DNA from: Henricia sp. BOLD:AAB3569
Lineage: Eukaryota; Echinodermata; Asteroidea; Spinulosida; Echinasteridae
Assembly (NCBI GenBank): GCA_037783545.1
Contig: JBBELK010000165.1
Location: 1,302,001 to 1,366,000, forward strand
Direction of reading: 5' to 3'
Length of the DNA stretch: 64,000 nucleotides
The position numbers and the translations under genes are program-made. Below are positions 59,171 through 64,000 of the stretch, in pieces. Below the pieces are notes generated by a model that saw only the letters and a list, made by a program, of their open reading frames with translations, was not told where the DNA came from and did no database searches. The first letter of the stretch is position 1. Each line of letters starts with the position of its first letter.

Positions 59171-60950
59171 GAAGGAACTGGAAATTAAGACATGGGCTAT
59201 TTCACAATAAGTGTACACTTTCAGTCTCACTGGCAAATCGGGGTAAAATTTCAAACTTGTCCAACTCACAAAAGTTTGTTGATCTAAAAACTTCAGGATG
59301 TATACTAATAATTCAAAAAATATCAGAGCGTGGCATTATGATTAACGTGTTTATTTTTTCCACTGAAATAATAATTTGTAATTGGTTGTCTGGAGAGGAC
59401 ATTTTGTTAAACACAGAATATCACAATATAATGGCCAGACTAAATGTTGAAATGGTAATGCCATGCACTGTCCTGTTAGAAGGAATGGTACTGTTAATTT
59501 TACAAACCTAACAACGAAATATTTCAATCATGGTTGACATGTTATATTACAATTGAATGCTGTCCTGGAGAGGACAAATGTTTAACGGATTTTCCACAAC
59601 CCTGAATATGATCTTGATAAAATTTACTCAAATCTCTTCCACGGTCAAATTGTCATATTTACTCCATCAAATGTGTCATGTGATGATACAAACATCTTTG
59701 TGAGTACATATCTCCAAACTATTCCATTGTGTGGAATACCTTGACCTGGAGAGGACATTACCATATTTTGTTTGTTTGTTTGTTTGTTTTTTTTTTTTGT
59801 TGACCGAATTACACCAACCCAAGTTTCACAATATTGTTGAACACTATATATCCATGATTGATCACCAAATGATCACCACAATAATGCATCATCAACAAAT
59901 GATTGCACTTAAATTAATGCAAAACTTGAAATGAGACTCCAAAATGGTGTTTAAAGTGCATGTAAATAGAGAAATTAAAAACGAATAACTCGTAGAATTA
60001 TGTAAAAATAGTTCTGTAGCTTGTCCTTCATATTACCCGTCATATAAAATCACTCATAACATGTATATGCACTGATAAAGTTATCCAGGATGGGTTAAAC
60101 TGTAATCTACTCAAATGACCACCCACAGTGAAATAGCCCACATGTACTCAGGGACCAGTCCTGGTCCATAGAAATACGATCTAGGCCTTGATACTCGGAA
60201 GCCCAACCCGTGCTTCGTAAATTGCCTAACAAAAGATGCGCTTAAACTGCGCGTTTGGGGGCCCGTCCTCCACTTCATACATTTAGTAAGCAAGAGTCCA
60301 TTCACTTGCCACTTAGGGCCTGTTCCATTACCTATGAGGGCGCTAACACAGGTACCTTGAAACAAAAGGCCAGAACCAGATTTCCCAAATGCTAGGCTGA
60401 CTCCTTTTTTATTGTTATATTGCGCTCGCTATACATGCTCGAGCAATAACAAAACAAGAATTGTGAGGGCACTTTCCGAACTACGAATCTTGAAAGAGGC
60501 CCGCCCTCTATCATCTAACGAACCTGCCAAACTGGTATTTTAATTCCCATGATTCAAGGGCGTGCCCCGTTTATAAACATGCTAGCATTGCACCCTGAGC
60601 CTTGTTTACCCGTTGGAGCATTCGCTCCAGATCTCGGCGTTGTCCTCCATATAGATCCATAGGACGCCAAGGTGAACAAATTCTCCCTCCAGCGGTCTTC
60701 CAGACCTTGCAATTGGTCGATGTCTTGCCAACCATCCTTGGCATCCGCCGTTTCCTATAGGGAGCACGAAAAAAGCAACAAAGAAAGTTGAAATTTCGGA
60801 AACTGTTTGTGTAAACGCCTATTATCGAAAACATTTCACCTGCCCATGCCTTCTCCGACCCACGCTGTACCTTGGCCGCCTGGCTCCATGAAAAGGCGGA
60901 GAAAAGCACTGTTTCGGAGACGCGTGTGTTAAACTGCCCTTAGCCTTTTT
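59170..60950. other. No gene recognised
   Basis: CTGGAGAGGACA recurs at about 59390, 59573 and 59748 (roughly 180-bp spacing), and minisatellite-like cores recur near 60257 and 60497. A minus-strand frame at 60909-60571 has possible splice sites but no domain that I can name. Confidence 0.35.
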
Positions 60951-62990
60951 TAATTGTTATAATGCGTACTTGTGCATGGTGGGCTTAGTAGCCCAAACTT
61001 AATTAAAGAGTCGTATGCATTTGTATACGTACAAAATATTTGGCTGTATACCTGTATACCTGTCGAATGACTGGGCCCCCGTCGCCACACGGGTGATACC
61101 TATAAAATACGAGCCTGAGACTACTAGGCCTAATTCGCCATATTTATGGGCCTGACAGATGTTTTACCAAAACTGAATAATATCTTATGACATATAAAGC
61201 ATTGAAGCAATTCGTACCTCAACTAAGGCGTAAATCATGTCCATCTTCAGCACATTCAGCAAACGAGTACATGTAGTTGGAAACTTGTCCGGTACATAAA
61301 ACACGACGAGGCAGCATAACCCGCACACAGCATATTGGCACTATAGCCTATAATACACACGCAAGCCCAATGAGGGGTGCATTGCTTAAGGCACGCGAAA
61401 ATTCAAAGGGAATTACTGGAGCGCGCTCTACCATTGTTGAGAAAGAGCCAATTTGACTATGTACGTACGTGTAGGCTTACCCAACGTAGTGCCAACCATG
61501 CGTGCGGTAACGGCGATTGCTTGAAGCTGCGTAATGATACTGGTGCGCGGTGCTGCCCACACCTCGCAAATGTTTAAATGCCTCTAAATTACTCTGGTTA
61601 CCTGATTTCGCCTTAGAAAACATCCCAAACTCGACGCTAGGTAACACACTGCTGCACTTTCATTTTCCTCGAAATATATCAGCTAATGGATGATGATTCA
61701 AAACCATTGATTATCCCGAGCGATCACACACACGTCCACCCGACGGGTTGGTATACTCGAGACTGCGTAGATTCCTACGCAGCCCTCAACGTCGGCGGTT
61801 GTGCAAATAGCAGCCTTCTGTGTCTTCTATACCCATGGCACCCTTCCTTTAGTTCTCCACATATAGTTTGCCTTCTGGGTCTCCTGCACCCATGGCACCG
61901 TCACTACCAGCCACCAACTGACACGCATCAGTGCACACGCACAGCACTACCCTCTCCTGTGGGATCCTCTGTGGGATCCTGTGAGGGATTCAACAAGGAA
62001 TCCAGCTACCCAATCACCACACAGCAACACACAACACTTAACGGTTCATCGAGTCCAAGCCCTCTACATAGACCAGCTACCGCTAGTCTCTGGCAGTCTC
62101 CTGATGACTTTTAACAGAGCATACTGTTTGAAACCTCGAGAAACCAACTGGCTCTTTTCAGAGCCACACTTCTCTAAAAGAGATAGATTCAATACATGGT
62201 GCCACCGTAAACCCATTACTGAATACCCTTAAACTATTAAGCAAACCACTTGTTTTGGACACGTGGGTGCCTGAACTACACCCAACCCATGCTGCATACC
62301 AAATTGTATGTAAAACATGTAAAACACATGCCAACAGATAGGGGGTTTTTTTTATCGATTTTTGTGGTTCAAAAACTCAAACATTTAATGCTAAATACTG
62401 TTTTTATACTGATGTTATCTATACAGTATAAATTAACAGAGAAATTCTAGCTGGAAAATTCACAGCCAAGATCATAACTTTCCAACTCCCAGTGGAACCG
62501 CTACCGAGATATTTACTGATAATAAGAATCTTAATCTCCCTGGGGTGGTTAACCACAGGGCTTGTGAATTTGGTGAATACCAACGCGAGTTGGCGGTGTT
62601 TTCACTCGGGCATGTCGGGTTGGGTTTTAGAGGGCCGTTTATATTACCTCATTGAAATTATGTATTTTATTACCAGCAAAGAGCCAGTAAAACACTGGAG
62701 GTGAATTTGGCTTTAGAAAACGATCAATAAATATGTATTACGCCATACATAACTTTGCTCTTGGAGAACAAAATTAAGCCCTTGCAGCGTGTCCGTGGCA
62801 TGGATATGAAGTGTAATATGGTTTGTGCACAAAGCCTTCAAAAGAGTTCAAGTATAACTAACATCTCAAAAGTCAGGAAAACACAAACGTTAATGTAAAT
62901 CAAATAAAACTGAACTCGAACTTTTCAAAAACACAGCCTCGTATTACATAACAAACATACTAAAAGAAACAATAACGACTTGATGACTTG
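60951..62990. other. No gene recognised
   Basis: Apart from the 63-bp repeat at 61748-61810 and two ACCCATGGCACC blocks (about 61840, 61890), nothing was identified. Open frames are short and unsupported. Confidence 0.35.
61748..61810. repeat. 63-bp repeat shared with 51671-51733
   Basis: Identical to 51671-51733. It carries the internal palindrome CTGCGTAG-ATTC-CTACGCAG. Possible left-over A repeat of the retroelement. Confidence 0.9.
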
Positions 62991-62994
62991 ATTA

Positions 62995-63149
62995 CAGTTG
63001 AACACTGATAATAAAAGCACTGTTTATACAAACTAATGCTTAAAACAAGAAAATGTCATTGTTTTACTTTGTTTTCAAGACCGATAATACAAGATTACTG
63101 TTATAGCAAGGTAATTTACAAAGGACCTTGTATTATCAGTGTTCGACTG
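62995..63149. mobile_element. Tc1/mariner-like MITE
   Basis: Ends CAGTTGAACACTGATAATA and (inverted) CAGTCGAACACTGATAATA, flanked by TA on both sides. Length 155 bp. TA duplication and the CAGTCGAAC start fit the Tc1/mariner/pogo group. Confidence 0.75.
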
Positions 63150-63209
63150 TACATGATTGAAAAACATTTAAAAACAGAATCAAAAACATAACATAACTTA
63201 AGAATAAAG

Positions 63210-63416
63210 TTGATAAACTGCCTTGTAGAAATTTCAGCCACATAGATGCATTAATACTTCAGAAAACCTTTAACAATCCATGCATAATTTGAATGAATAG
63301 TATAAAAAAAAAATCACCTGCACATGATTTGTTTAAAAGCACCTTCAGTGGGCAATTTCCCCCACAAGGGTACTATTTTACATGGGAAAAAAATCATATG
63401 GTGTTTGTTACCATTG
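63210..63416 (+). repeat. Dispersed repeat family R1, right-end copy
   Basis: Starts GTTGATAAACTGCCTTGTAG and ends GTTTGTTACCATTG, matching the other copies throughout. Confidence 0.7.
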
Positions 63417-64000
63417 CTATCAACACTTTTAGTCCGGTTTTTCTTGTCAACTTGTGAAGTAAAATTTTGGGTAACTGCAAATAATGTATTGGGGCTTCAA
63501 TCAAGATGCCCGGAAATCGAAATGAAACGAAAATTATATTTAAAGAATATATAATAAAACACTAAACTACAAAATAAAGGTGAAAAACATACCAAGTATA
63601 AAACTTCAGAAGACGAATACTGGTCTCTGGCAGCAAGATGATCTTGACATATCACAGTTCTGGAGAGGGTCAAACACAGAACTATGGAGGCCCAGGACGG
63701 ACGTCGTTAATTTCGTCACAAATATCTGCGCCGTTATTTGTGATTTAACTACGTCCCTACAGGGCTTCCATACAGAACAGCTAGTTTGCAGACACCAATA
63801 GATCTGCACTTTAGGCCACGTGAAATGAAAAGGGCTGTTTATTCTCAAAGAGGCACCATGGTAGAATGGTTTATTTAAATCGCTGACTCCAAATACTTGC
63901 GTGAAAACTTGGTGTTGCAAGTTTGGTAGCCATTGACAAGGCACTTGTTTTCTTTGGGCAATCTCTCACTGAATATGAGATTCTTGTTTTACCTACGCTA
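63417..64000. other. No gene recognised
   Basis: A 112-codon minus-strand frame (63944-63606) has no identifiable domain and no clear splice context. Confidence 0.3.

Noticed and set aside
60571-60909. Minus-strand frame with donor/acceptor-like sites (reading DGWQDIDQLQGLEDRWREN in a shifted frame)
   Set aside because: It looks protein-like but I cannot name a domain or find partner exons; not enough to call a gene.
63606-63944. 112-codon minus-strand frame
   Set aside because: No domain, no splice context, and no similarity to other parts of the window.

Overview
The window is animal nuclear DNA: genes split by GT...AG introns, AT-rich non-coding sequence, tRNA-derived SINEs, many foldback DNA elements and several decayed retroelements. 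The repeat mix (TTAA-flanked elements starting near 'AAAGGCAGTATACAT', SINEs with TTG-repeat tails, a Penelope-like GIY-YIG remnant, a tyrosine-recombinase retroelement) together with a secreted collagen-C1q gene suggests a marine invertebrate deuterostome (echinoderm, hemichordate or cephalochordate). I cannot fix the species from sequence alone.

Only two host genes can be supported, both on the + strand. Gene 1 (7122-17909) is a short-chain dehydrogenase/reductase of the retinol dehydrogenase 8 / 17-beta-hydroxysteroid dehydrogenase 1 type. Its exons are 7122-7217, 7936-8104, 9471-9650, 13170-13266 and 17597-17909, with a possible extra 48-bp cassette exon at 10210-10257. Gene 2 (24716-28782) is a secreted collagen-like C1q-domain protein with five coding exons (24716-25040, 26273-26434, 27338-27571, 28114-28191, 28598-28782) and a probable non-coding first exon ending at 23017. 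The genes are unrelated in function and share no visible regulation.

Layout. 1-7100: no gene; foldbacks and a duplicated 0.2-kb repeat. 7.1-18 kb: gene 1, its introns full of TTAA-flanked elements and SINEs. 18.5-22.5 kb: a hAT-type element with a perfect 8-bp target duplication and nested palindromes. 22.7-28.8 kb: gene 2. 28.8-36.2 kb: SINEs, a 3.3-kb composite repeat and a gag-like remnant. 36.5-39.6 kb: a nearly identical 1.53-kb tandem duplication of nested SINEs. 41.7-49.2 kb: a LINE interrupted by a TA-flanked foldback and then a Ty3/gypsy retrotransposon with both LTRs. 50-51.4 kb: an inverted repeat copy and a Penelope-like remnant. 51.4-55.8 kb, perhaps to 61.8 kb: a decayed DIRS/Ngaro-like tyrosine-recombinase retroelement on the - strand with RT, RNase H, SGNH hydrolase and recombinase segments. 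56.2-59.2 kb: a minisatellite whose every unit carries a short hairpin and which has a four-unit higher-order period. 59-64 kb: mostly unassigned sequence.

I found no clearly new biological system. The best candidates are the symmetric cassette exon in the SDR gene, the SGNH-bearing tyrosine-recombinase element with split repeats, the triple target duplication shared by two SINEs, and the LINE/foldback/gypsy nest.
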